From contig CAYTSW010000118.1 in the NCBI GenBank assembly GCA_964440605.1, positions 1-8,653 of the forward strand: a stretch of 8,653 bases of DNA, given 5' to 3'. A model generated the notes under the pieces. It searched no databases and was not told the DNA's origin. It was given only the letters and a program-made list of their open reading frames with translations. Positions 1-8,653 of the stretch are shown here, in pieces (position 1 is the first letter of the stretch; each line of letters begins with the position of its first letter). Both the position numbers and the translations under genes were made by a program. The stretch is from CAYTSW01 sp964440605 (GTDB lineage: Bacteria; Planctomycetota; Phycisphaerae; Phycisphaerales; UBA1924).

Positions 1-1658
<1,658 letters not shown>

Positions 1659-1666
1659 CTCGTGTG

Positions 1667-1671
1667 TCCTT
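1667..1671 (-). promoter_or_regulatory. Ribosome binding site of coxA
   Basis: The minus strand reads AAGGA with an 8-base spacer to ATG 1658. The encoded N-terminus (MAHHDVSYLAPKGSFWKTVMSW) leads directly into helix I, which fits the start. Confidence 0.65.
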
Positions 1672-1694
1672 CGGGGTTGATCGCTGCTGATGAT

Positions 1695-1723
1695 CCGGGT
1701 TCGCTCGGGTTCGGGTCGCTCGG
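1695..1723. repeat. Short direct repeats between coxB and coxA
   Basis: cgggttcg occurs at 1696-1703 and again at 1706-1713 with a 10-base period, followed by a partial third copy (cgggtcgctcgg). They fill half of the 65-base coxB-coxA gap. No hairpin with a T-tract is present here, so read-through into coxA is expected. Confidence 0.4.
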
Positions 1724-2956
1724 CTACACGCCTGACGCTTCGCCGCCGGCCCCTTCGCCGGTCGAACCTGCCCCACCCTCACGCTCGGCTTCCGCCTCGG
1801 CCTCGGTCTCGGCCTCGGCCGCCATCTCTTCGTCACTCTGCTGCTGCGCCTCGTCCGCGAACGCGTCCGTCAAAGACTGGATGTAGACGCCCAGCGCCCG
1901 CAGGTCGCGGTCGTCGAGCTGGCCCTGGTAACTCGGCATGTTCGCCGGCCAGCCGGGCTTGACGTACGCCTGCGGCTCGAGGACGGACTCGCGGGTGTAC
2001 TGCATGTCGACGAGGCCGCGCGGGTTCTCATCGGAGTTCTCCGCCTGATAGCCGGGCCGAGGCTCGCCCCAGATGCCCTTCCAAGACGGGCCCGTGCCGG
2101 GCGAGCCGTCGATCGAGTGGCACGAGATGCAGCCGCGCGACACCGCGAGCGTCTGACCGAGCTCGATCAGCGGGATGTCGTCCGTGTTCGCCTGCGACTC
2201 AAGCCACGCGCGGTAGTCGGAATCCGGCAGCACGACGATCCGGTTGGTCATTTGTGAGTGGTTGTCGCCGCAGTATTCGGCGCAGTACAGAAAGTACCCG
2301 TTGTTGTTCTCGTTCAGCGGCTTGGCGGTCTCCGACTCGCGGTCGAAGTAGTGCGTCGCCTCCATGGGCTCGACCCACGCCGTGGTGTATCGGTTCGGGA
2401 AGCAATCGCGCTTCACGCGGAACTCGGGGAGGTAGAACGAGTGGATGACGTCGGTCGACGACAGCAGGAAGCGCACCGGCTTGCCCGCGGGGACCGCGAA
2501 GACCGGCTGCTTGACGTCGGACACCCACTCGAACTGCCGCGACTGCGCGCCGTTGGGGTACTCGAACGTCCAGTTCCACTTTTTGGCGGTGACCGTGATC
2601 TCCTCGGCACCCTCGGGCGCGATCGTCTTGGGCAGGTACACCCACGTCCCCCAGAAGAACATGATCGCGAACCCGATCGCCGGGATGATCGACCAGGTCA
2701 GCTCGAGCGCCGTGTTGTGCGACGGGCTCGGTTCGGCGGCCACGCCCTGACGCCGACGGTACTTCACCATGTACCACGCCATCAGGGCCATCAGCAGCAC
2801 GAAGAAGAACGCCGAGATAAAGAAGATGAAGTAGTACACCGCGTTCACGTCGCGGGAGTACTCGGACGCGTTGTGGCGGAACCACAATCCATCAAAAAGA
2901 TTGGTCTGAGCAACCGTGGACCGCATCAGGTTGGGGTCAAGCAAGTCGGCGATCAT
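1724..2956 (-). CDS. coxB: Cytochrome c oxidase subunit II with fused cytochrome c domain (caa3 type)
   Basis: Electron-entry subunit of the oxidase; 410 residues from ATG at 2956. A frame open to 3019 allows 21 more residues, but GAGGTGA 7 bases before 2956 and the low-hydrophobicity Pro/Arg-rich extension favour the shorter form. Two membrane helices (about 40-64 and 86-108) anchor it, followed by an outer-face CuA domain with ligands H172 (DVIHSFYLPEFRVK), C225, E227, C229, H233 and M236 (CAEYCGDNHSQM). A class I cytochrome c follows, with heme motif C276-I-S-C-H280 and probable axial M340 (NMPSY). That fusion makes it caa3-like, taking electrons from ACIII or a soluble carrier. Odd points: an asparagine-rich insertion before the CuA cysteines (about 198-219), an extra cysteine at C185, and a Glu/Ala then Gly-rich tail from about 368. 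It lies 243 bases after sco and 65 before coxA. Confidence 0.97.
   Translation of the reverse strand: MIADLLDPNLMRSTVAQTNLFDGLWFRHNASEYSRDVNAVYYFIFFISAFFFVLLMALMAWYMVKYRRRQGVAAEPSPSHNTALELTWSIIPAIGFAIMFFWGTWVYLPKTIAPEGAEEITVTAKKWNWTFEYPNGAQSRQFEWVSDVKQPVFAVPAGKPVRFLLSSTDVIHSFYLPEFRVKRDCFPNRYTTAWVEPMEATHYFDRESETAKPLNENNNGYFLYCAEYCGDNHSQMTNRIVVLPDSDYRAWLESQANTDDIPLIELGQTLAVSRGCISCHSIDGSPGTGPSWKGIWGEPRPGYQAENSDENPRGLVDMQYTRESVLEPQAYVKPGWPANMPSYQGQLDDRDLRALGVYIQSLTDAFADEAQQQSDEEMAAEAETEAEAEAEREGGAGSTGEGAGGEASGV
1783..1820. repeat. Imperfect hexamer repeat (ctcggc) in coxB tail
   Basis: About six imperfect copies of ctcggc on the plus strand encode the alternating Glu/Ala run at CoxB residues about 379-392. 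It is a low-complexity coding repeat that could vary in length between strains. Confidence 0.6.
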
Positions 2957-2963
2957 GCGCGCG

Positions 2964-2970
2964 TCACCTC
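2964..2970 (-). promoter_or_regulatory. Ribosome binding site of coxB
   Basis: The minus strand reads GAGGTGA, followed by a 7-base spacer and the ATG at 2956. It decides the start: the longer frame beginning at 3019 would run through this site and adds a Pro/Arg-rich leader not expected for subunit II. Confidence 0.8.
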
Positions 2971-3069
2971 GGAGCGAAGGGGCGTGTGCACAGGCAGGCC
3001 CGCGTGGGCTCGTACACATCCATTACATCGGTATCTTCGATGCGAGCAGGCGACCCGATTCCTGCCTGA

Positions 3070-3084
3070 CCGCAATCTGTGCGG
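3070..3084. repeat. Short perfect inverted repeat (5-base stem, 5-base loop)
   Basis: ccgca (3070-3074) and tgcgg (3080-3084) flank atctg. On the minus strand this would be a small hairpin in the leader of coxB, about 115 bases before its start. It is too short to name a function. Confidence 0.25.
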
Positions 3085-3118
3085 CAGTCTAGTAGAACCC
3101 GCCCCTCAAGTCTCCTGG

Positions 3119-3156
3119 CGGGCGGCTCAGGGCGACATTTTGTGCCGCCTCGCCCG
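3119..3156. repeat. GC-rich inverted repeat with competing arms
   Basis: Arms ggcggc (3121-3126) and gccgcc (3144-3149) can pair with a 17-base loop. The inner arms gggcga (3130-3135) and tcgccc (3150-3155) form a mutually exclusive alternative. It lies about 45-80 bases after the sco stop. There is no T-tract on the minus strand, so it is not a standard intrinsic terminator; in such GC-rich DNA it may be chance. Confidence 0.35.
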
Positions 3157-3199
3157 TACCACCCTTCCCCCATCAAGAAGTGGTATGGAGGCGCGTCGT

Positions 3200-4066
3200 T
3201 CACGCTTCGCGTGCCTCGCGGAACGCGGCGCCCTTGCGGGCCGACCGGACAAACAACCAGCCGATGGTGCTGAACAGCCCCAGCGCGACCAGAGCGCCGC
3301 CGAGCTGCATGAAACGGAAAGCGCTGGCGGTGTTCTCCCCCGTGTTCGGGTCGTAGGGAAAACACCATGCGTACACGCGGTCAAAGAGTGTTCGCTGCTC
3401 GCCGTCGCGAGCGGACCTGAGCGCCTCGGTGAACCGCTCGCCGGTGTAATCGAGCCCCTCGATGAAGTTGTGGATGGTCCCATCGGGCGAGCAGAAGAAG
3501 ACGGCCGAGGTGTGGGAGAACTCGCCCGACTCCGGCACGAAGCGGTAGTGGAACCCGAGCGCCGTTGTGACGCGGCGGATCGTCGTCGCGTCCGACGTCA
3601 GGAACGCCCACGCGTCGTCGAACGTGTCGACCTCGCGTTCCGCGGCCCCGCCGGCCCGCGTGTACCGGCCCACGTACAGCTTCTGCTTGGCGTTGGAGGT
3701 GATCGGTCCCTCGGTGTGGTCGAACGAGAACGTCACCACGCGATACTCGTCCCCGGCGGTCCATTCCATCTGCCGCATCGCATCCGCGACCTTCTCCTGC
3801 GTGAGCGGGCAGAGCATCGGGCAGTCGTAGTACGCCGGCACTACCAGGACGGGCCGCTCGCCATCGAAGTAGTCACCGAGGGTGACCTCGTCGCCCGAGG
3901 CGTTGATGAAGGCCGCGTCGAGCGGCAGCTTGTCGCCGGTGCGATCGACGACGCCCACCCCCTCCTGCTCGGGCAACTCGTCGCGGATGAGCTGCCCCTC
4001 GGCGTAGGCGCAGAGCAGCAGCGCCGAAGCGACCACGCCAACTCGAAATGAAAACTCTATCCGCAT
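3200..4066 (-). CDS. sco: SCO1/SenC-family copper chaperone for CuA assembly
   Basis: Thioredoxin-fold protein of the SCO1/SenC/PrrC family, which delivers copper to or reduces the CuA site of subunit II; 288 residues. It has an N-terminal signal peptide (hydrophobic core about 9-20, likely cleavage after A-Y-A at 22). The copper-binding motif C82-P-M-L-C86 is present, and the third ligand is H185 in GEFSHTSAVFF. A C-terminal membrane helix at about 254-274 ends in a basic cytoplasmic tail, so the domain should sit on the outer face. The fold is preceded by VLVVPAYYDCPMLC, the usual strand leading to the metal site. The gene sits between the ACIII genes and coxB, the expected target. Start: the only start codon after the in-frame stop at 4088-4090 is ATG 4066; there is no good Shine-Dalgarno, and a 10-base palindrome occupies that place. 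Extra cysteines C192 and C235 are of unknown use. Confidence 0.93.
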   Translation of the reverse strand: MRIEFSFRVGVVASALLLCAYAEGQLIRDELPEQEGVGVVDRTGDKLPLDAAFINASGDEVTLGDYFDGERPVLVVPAYYDCPMLCPLTQEKVADAMRQMEWTAGDEYRVVTFSFDHTEGPITSNAKQKLYVGRYTRAGGAAEREVDTFDDAWAFLTSDATTIRRVTTALGFHYRFVPESGEFSHTSAVFFCSPDGTIHNFIEGLDYTGERFTEALRSARDGEQRTLFDRVYAWCFPYDPNTGENTASAFRFMQLGGALVALGLFSTIGWLFVRSARKGAAFREAREA

Positions 4067-4067
4067 T

Positions 4068-4077
4068 ATCGATCGAT
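4068..4077. repeat. 10-base palindrome directly upstream of sco start
   Basis: The perfect palindrome atcgatcgat ends one base before the ATG at 4066, where a ribosome binding site would normally lie. It may be a chance sequence, or affect sco translation. Confidence 0.45.
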
Positions 4078-4118
4078 TCGCCGCGTGTCAGGGTGTGGAT
4101 GCGGCGTCGGGGCCGGGC

Positions 4119-4535
4119 TCACCGCTCGAGCCGTGAGGCGTCGTACTCCTCCATCACCGCGCCCTTGGCCATCGGCAGGGGCAGGCTGACTGTTCCTTCG
4201 CCCTGATTGATCCAGTCCGGCTCGCCGTAGAGCTCCTGCGTCCACGCGGAGTACGCCTCGTCACGCTCGTTGACGACGCGCTGGGAGGTCTCCTGGACCG
4301 CGATCTTCTGGGACTGCACCTCGCGCTTGAACCACGGGATCACGATGATCGCGACGCCGAAGGTGAAGACGCAGGTGAAGACGAGGCAGGCGATGACGAG
4401 CTTGGCGTTGAACTCGCCGTGGGCCACCTGGTGGTGGGGCTCGTCGGGCGCGTGGCGGAACCAGTCGTCGTGCTCGTGCGCGGCTTCGCGGAGCTCGGTC
4501 TCGCTCTGCGGCTTGTGGGGATGCAGCTCACTCAT
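4119..4535 (-). CDS. Uncharacterised single-helix membrane protein in ACIII-oxidase operon
   Basis: I do not recognise a named family. It is 138 residues. The N-terminal part is His/Glu/Asp-rich (eight His within about the first 40 residues: H5, H7, H20, H22, H28, H34, H35, H39). One clear membrane helix follows at about 45-67, then KREVQSQK and a polar, probably helical stretch (70-100). The C-terminal segment at W108 to about Y131 (W-I-N-x4-G-x-V-x-L-P-L-x-x-A) loosely resembles a W-[IV]-[DN]...G-V-[IL]-P-[IL]...A pattern that I recall from small proteins next to ACIII or oxidase genes; this is unverified memory. It starts 8 bases after actF, with a GAGGTGA-type ribosome site, so it should be made with ACIII. 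Plausible roles are an accessory ACIII subunit (ActG/ActH position), an oxidase-ACIII linker, or a metal-related assembly factor. I cannot choose among them. Confidence 0.85.
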   Translation of the reverse strand: MSELHPHKPQSETELREAAHEHDDWFRHAPDEPHHQVAHGEFNAKLVIACLVFTCVFTFGVAIIVIPWFKREVQSQKIAVQETSQRVVNERDEAYSAWTQELYGEPDWINQGEGTVSLPLPMAKGAVMEEYDASRLER

Positions 4536-4543
4536 CGCTCACC

Positions 4544-5845
4544 TCAGATGTGGTTCGTGTGACGCAGCGCCTCGGGCATGCGCGGGTCGTTGATCGCGAC
4601 CAGCGGGCCCGACGCCACCTTGCGGATGTAGAACCCCGCGAAAATCAGGATTGGTCCGAGCACCCCGACGAGATCGATCCATGTGAATAGGGGCGCCGCT
4701 TGCTTCACGAGCGTGCCCTCGTCCATCGTCATCAACATGGCGTTCGGACGCACCATCCAGTACGTCTCGAACACCTGCGCCAACAGCAGCCAGACGCAGA
4801 CCGCGCCCACCACGAAGCCGTTGCGCCGCATCGGGCGCGGCAGCAGCACGATGAAGGGGATCGCGAAGTGCGCGATGGGCAGCGCCCACGACGTCCACTG
4901 CCACGCCCCCTCCTTGCGGATCTGGAAGAACCACGTTTCCTCGGGGATATTCGCGTACCAGATCAGGAAGTACTGGCTGAAAGAGATGTACGCCCAGAAG
5001 ACCGTGAAGCCGAAGAGCAGCTTGGTGATGTCGTGCATGTGCTCCTCGGTGAAGCACGAGTGCAGTCGCCCGAGCGAGCGGAGGATCAGCAGCGTGAGCG
5101 TGCCCGTGGCCAGAGCGGTGACGAGGCCGCCCGCGAAGAAGTGCACGCCCAGCATCGTGCTGAACCAGTGGTAGTCGAGGGTCATGAGCCAGTCGAAACC
5201 GCCGAACGCGGTGGCGAAGGCGAAGAAGGGCAGGCCGCCCGCGGCGATCTTCAGCGCGGTGGTGGTGTGCCACTTGTCGCCGTCGGAGTCCTGCCGCGTG
5301 CTCTGATCCCAGAGGAGGAAGGAGAGCGTGAGGAGCACGCCGAAGATGAGCACCGCTCGGATCAGGAAGAAGGGCACCGTCAGGTACGCCGCTTTCTCGT
5401 CGTAGATGGCGTCGCCCGCGACGTAGGCGGGGTTCATCCACTTCCAGAGGTAGGCGGCCGCCGCGCCTTCGCCGCGGCCCGAGAGCACGAGCTGAAGCAG
5501 CAGCAGGACGACGAACATGATCGCCGGCAGCCACATGAGCGACATCAAGTTCTCGAACTGACGCCGGATCGTCGCGGACCAACCCGCCTTGGTCACGTGC
5601 AGGAACATGACGAAGGCCATCGCGGTGATGGGCAGCAGCAGGGCGTAGAGGAAGCCGGTGTGCAGGGCGTGCAGGGCGATGCGGGCGTCGTTGGCCGAGC
5701 CGGCGAAGGCGCCGACGAGTGCCAAGGCGCACGCGAGCAGGCCCAGGCTGATGAGCCCCTTGGAGAGACCCGAGCCCGCGTTGGCCGACAGGCTGATGTT
5801 GTCCGCGCTCAGCACGCGCGACGTGTCAATGGCGTGTGCGCTCAC
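4544..5845 (-). CDS. actF: Alternative complex III quinol-oxidising membrane subunit ActF (NrfD-like)
   Basis: Polytopic membrane subunit of ACIII, a paralogue of ActC; 433 residues. In solved ACIII structures ActC and ActF are the NrfD-related membrane pair, with the quinol site assigned mainly to ActC. Family-typical stretches are visible: FGGFDWLMTLDYHWFSTMLG at about 217-236 and the segment MHDITKLLFGFTVFWAYISF followed by SQYFLIWYANIPEE (roughly residues 272-305). I count about ten hydrophobic helices. The start is GTG at 5845, overlapping the actE stop by four bases (GTGA), with GAGGAG 8 bases upstream, so translation is probably coupled to actE. The N-terminal ~28 residues are polar and cytoplasmic in appearance. 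It ends 8 bases before the small hypothetical gene. No oddities in length or motifs for this family. Confidence 0.95.
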   Translation of the reverse strand: MSAHAIDTSRVLSADNISLSANAGSGLSKGLISLGLLACALALVGAFAGSANDARIALHALHTGFLYALLLPITAMAFVMFLHVTKAGWSATIRRQFENLMSLMWLPAIMFVVLLLLQLVLSGRGEGAAAAYLWKWMNPAYVAGDAIYDEKAAYLTVPFFLIRAVLIFGVLLTLSFLLWDQSTRQDSDGDKWHTTTALKIAAGGLPFFAFATAFGGFDWLMTLDYHWFSTMLGVHFFAGGLVTALATGTLTLLILRSLGRLHSCFTEEHMHDITKLLFGFTVFWAYISFSQYFLIWYANIPEETWFFQIRKEGAWQWTSWALPIAHFAIPFIVLLPRPMRRNGFVVGAVCVWLLLAQVFETYWMVRPNAMLMTMDEGTLVKQAAPLFTWIDLVGVLGPILIFAGFYIRKVASGPLVAINDPRMPEALRHTNHI

Positions 5846-6738
5846 GACGTGGACTCCTCAGCTCCGGAGGTGTTCGGTTCCGGGGTGTCGGCCGGCGGCG
5901 ACATGGCCGCTCCGCCCGCGGGCGTCGCGGCGCCGCGCCGGCGCTCGAGCTCGAGCCGTTGCGACTCGGGCAGCATGTTCAGCGACCCCGATTGCGCCTT
6001 CTGGAGGGCACGGACGTAGGCCACGATCGACCACGTCTCGCGGATGGTCAGCTTGCGCCCGTAGGGCATCATGCGGTACTCGTACGGCCCGCCGGGGTTG
6101 GGCACGCCGTTGCGGATGACGTGGAAGATGTAGCCGTCCTGCCCCAGCTCGCCGCCGAGTTGGTAGCGGTCGTCGTGGAAGTTGGGCAGCGGGTAGGACC
6201 ACCGCCTTCCGACGAGACCGTCCCCGGCGCCCGTGCCGCCATGGCACGAGATGCAGTAGATGTTGTACTTCTTCTGGCCGAGCTCGAGCAGGCTCGCGTC
6301 CACACGGACGGGCATGCGATCGACCCAGTCGAAGTTGAGCTGGCCCGTCTCCTCGTTGACCTCGAGTGCGCCGTTGCTCGCGGCGCGGTACACGCGGCCT
6401 TCATTGGTCGCCGGATCGTCGCGCAGGAACTCGTTGCGGTCGGCGAAGTCGACGCCGAGGACGGGTCCGGTGTGCGGCTGGCGACCGAACGCCACGGTGC
6501 CCGGCACGGGCGGACGCTGGGACCGCCCGTACTGATCGCCCGTCTCCTCGTCGACGTATTCCTCGAAGAACGTCGACGTCGACTGGGCCTTGTACTTGGG
6601 CTGGTCGTCCATGTCGGGGAAGAACTGTCGGGGCGGCTTGTCCGATGTGTCGCCGCGGCACCCGCCCAACGCCACGACCGACGCCAACGCGACCGAGGCG
6701 ACGAGCATCAGTGACTTGTTCATCGGGGCCTGCTTCAT
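5842..6738 (-). CDS. actE: Alternative complex III monoheme cytochrome c lipoprotein ActE
   Basis: Outer-face electron carrier subunit of ACIII; 298 residues. A lipoprotein signal peptide ends in L-G-G-C27, so the protein should be lipid-anchored at C27. A long N-terminal region (28-150) contains the conserved MDDQPKYK and RPPVPGTVAFG stretches seen in ActE proteins. The single c-type heme site is C162-I-S-C165-H166, and the likely axial Met is M223 or M224 in YRMMPYG. The last ~50 residues are Arg/Glu then Pro/Ala/Ser-rich, resembling a flexible tail. Start: ATG 6738 has GGAGGT 6 bases upstream and overlaps the actD stop (ATGA); the second ATG at 6723 lacks such a site. Electrons should reach this heme from ActA/ActB and leave for the oxidase CoxB cytochrome domain; that last step is inferred. 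Confidence 0.95.
   Translation of the reverse strand: MKQAPMNKSLMLVASVALASVVALGGCRGDTSDKPPRQFFPDMDDQPKYKAQSTSTFFEEYVDEETGDQYGRSQRPPVPGTVAFGRQPHTGPVLGVDFADRNEFLRDDPATNEGRVYRAASNGALEVNEETGQLNFDWVDRMPVRVDASLLELGQKKYNIYCISCHGGTGAGDGLVGRRWSYPLPNFHDDRYQLGGELGQDGYIFHVIRNGVPNPGGPYEYRMMPYGRKLTIRETWSIVAYVRALQKAQSGSLNMLPESQRLELERRRGAATPAGGAAMSPPADTPEPNTSGAEESTS
5854..5859 (-). promoter_or_regulatory. Ribosome binding site of actF (GTG start)
   Basis: The minus strand reads GAGGAG with an 8-base spacer to the GTG at 5845, inside the end of actE. It supports the GTG, which overlaps the actE stop by four bases. Confidence 0.75.
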
Positions 6739-7298
6739 TCGGCTACCTCCTCGATCCGCTTGCCGCCCAGCGACTCCAGCAGCCGACGCGTCTCGGCGGG
6801 GTCGAACTTCGGATCGCCCGCCTCGACGGCGATGATGAAGCGGTCGTCCGACACGCGCAGGAAGCGTTCACTGGTCAGCAGCGGGTGGTGATGCCGCGGC
6901 AGGCCGTTCATCACGAACATGCCCACGATGCACCCGATCGAGGCGAGCAGCACGCTCAGCTCAAAGATGATCGGAGTGAACTGCTCCCAGGCGAAGAGCG
7001 GCTTGCCGGCGGTGACGATCTTGTAGTCGATCGCCGACATCCAGCCCTGCATCGCGATGGCCCCGATGAACCCCGAGACGGCGCCCATGGCGCAGAAGGT
7101 CGAGACCCGCGAGGGCTTCAGGCCCATGGCCTTATCGATGCCGTGGATCGGGATGGGGGCGAAGACGTCCCACTTCGAGTAGCCCGCGTCGCGGACCGCC
7201 TCGGCGGCGATCGAGATGTGCGCGGGGTCGTCGAACTCCGCGATCACCCCGTGCAGACGCTGGCCCGATGATGTCTGGAAAGCGCTGATCTGTGTCAT
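6735..7298 (-). CDS. actD: Alternative complex III membrane subunit ActD (DUF3341)
   Basis: Small membrane subunit of ACIII, DUF3341 family; 187 residues, close to the family norm. An N-terminal cytoplasmic domain begins with HGVIAEFDDPAHISIAAEAV and contains the family-typical YSKWDVFAPIPIHGIDKAMGL segment (40-60). Two membrane helices follow at about 66-86 and 108-130, then the basic/His-rich turn LPRHHHPLLTSERF, and a short C-terminal domain (148-187) containing DDRFIIAVEA. ActD packs against ActC and ActF in known ACIII structures and carries no cofactor. It begins 3 bases after the actC stop, with GGGAGG rather far upstream (about 13 bases), and its stop overlaps the actE start, so its expression is likely coupled to both neighbours. 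Confidence 0.95.
   Translation of the reverse strand: MTQISAFQTSSGQRLHGVIAEFDDPAHISIAAEAVRDAGYSKWDVFAPIPIHGIDKAMGLKPSRVSTFCAMGAVSGFIGAIAMQGWMSAIDYKIVTAGKPLFAWEQFTPIIFELSVLLASIGCIVGMFVMNGLPRHHHPLLTSERFLRVSDDRFIIAVEAGDPKFDPAETRRLLESLGGKRIEEVAE
6745..6750 (-). promoter_or_regulatory. Ribosome binding site of actE
   Basis: The minus strand reads GGAGGT with a 6-base spacer to ATG 6738, inside the end of actD. It favours this start over the in-frame ATG at 6723 and shows that actE is translated with its own site although the genes overlap. Confidence 0.8.
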
Positions 7299-7301
7299 GG
7301 C

Positions 7302-8653
<1,352 letters not shown>

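Larger units (their letters stand above)
2957..3199. other. Intergenic region between sco and coxB
   Basis: This 243-base stretch is the only sizeable gap in the operon. I find no coding frame with family resemblance on either strand. It contains GC-rich inverted repeats at 3119-3156 and 3070-3084 and the coxB ribosome site at 2964-2970. No convincing -35/-10 pair could be read on the minus strand: TGTAAT occurs at about 3027-3022, without a good -35 box at the usual spacing. It may hold a separate coxB promoter or an mRNA processing site; both are inference from the gap size only. Confidence 0.6.

Noticed and set aside
3119..3156. Intrinsic terminator after sco
   Set aside because: The inverted repeat lacks a following T-tract on the minus strand and has competing pairings, so it is listed only as a repeat.
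2964..3368. 134-residue minus-strand frame bridging the end of sco and the gap before coxB
   Set aside because: Out of frame with sco for its first part, no ribosome site, no recognisable sequence; it exists because the gap is GC-rich and lacks stops.
2258..4051. 597-residue open frame on the plus strand across coxB, the gap and sco
   Set aside because: It runs antisense to two clear genes, is dominated by Arg, Val, Glu and Gly as expected from complementing GC-rich codons, and shows no recognisable domain.
4700..6019. 439-residue plus-strand frame opposite actF and actE
   Set aside because: Shadow of the actF frame: composition is Arg/Glu/His/Gln-rich with no hydrophobic core or motif.
5836..6714. 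292-residue plus-strand frame opposite actE
   Set aside because: Antisense to a gene with a verified lipobox and heme motif; no motif of its own.

Overview
The window is one strand-biased, tightly packed piece of an aerobic respiratory operon. Every gene I can support lies on the minus strand and is read from the right edge to the left edge. In transcription order it holds actC (5' end cut by the right edge), actD, actE, actF, an uncharacterised 138-residue membrane protein, a SCO/SenC copper chaperone, coxB (cytochrome c oxidase subunit II with a fused cytochrome c), and coxA (subunit I, 3' end cut by the left edge). The first four encode part of alternative complex III (ACIII), the bacterial quinol:electron-acceptor oxidoreductase that replaces the bc1 complex. 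The last three encode a caa3-type A-family heme-copper oxidase and its copper delivery factor. actA and actB are expected just beyond the right edge, and coxC with other oxidase subunits beyond the left edge; this is inferred from related clusters.

Layout: 8653-7302 actC; 7298-6735 actD; 6738-5842 actE; 5845-4544 actF; 4535-4119 small hypothetical; 4066-3200 sco; 2957-3199 a 243-base gap, the only sizeable non-coding stretch; 2956-1724 coxB; 1658-1 coxA. Start and stop codons overlap by 4 bases at actD/actE and actE/actF, and the actC/actD and actF/hypothetical gaps are 3 and 8 bases, so these genes are probably co-transcribed and translationally coupled. I see no RNA genes, CRISPR, mobile elements, or convincing terminators.

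Functionally, the membrane quinol pool would be oxidised by ACIII. Electrons would pass through its c-type hemes (ActE is one carrier) to the cytochrome c domain of CoxB, then to CuA, heme a and the heme a3-CuB centre of CoxA. SCO would load the CuA site. The fused layout fits the ACIII-oxidase supercomplex arrangement known from other bacteria.

The organism is a GC-rich aerobic bacterium. The ActE, ActD and CoxA sequences and the ACIII-sco-caa3 order look most like Planctomycetota (possibly Phycisphaerae), but this is from memory, not from a search. The oxidase is an A2-type enzyme (YSHPAVY in helix VI). The most unusual feature is a roughly 140-residue extra segment on the outer face of CoxA between transmembrane helices I and II; the small protein between actF and sco is the other part without a known role.
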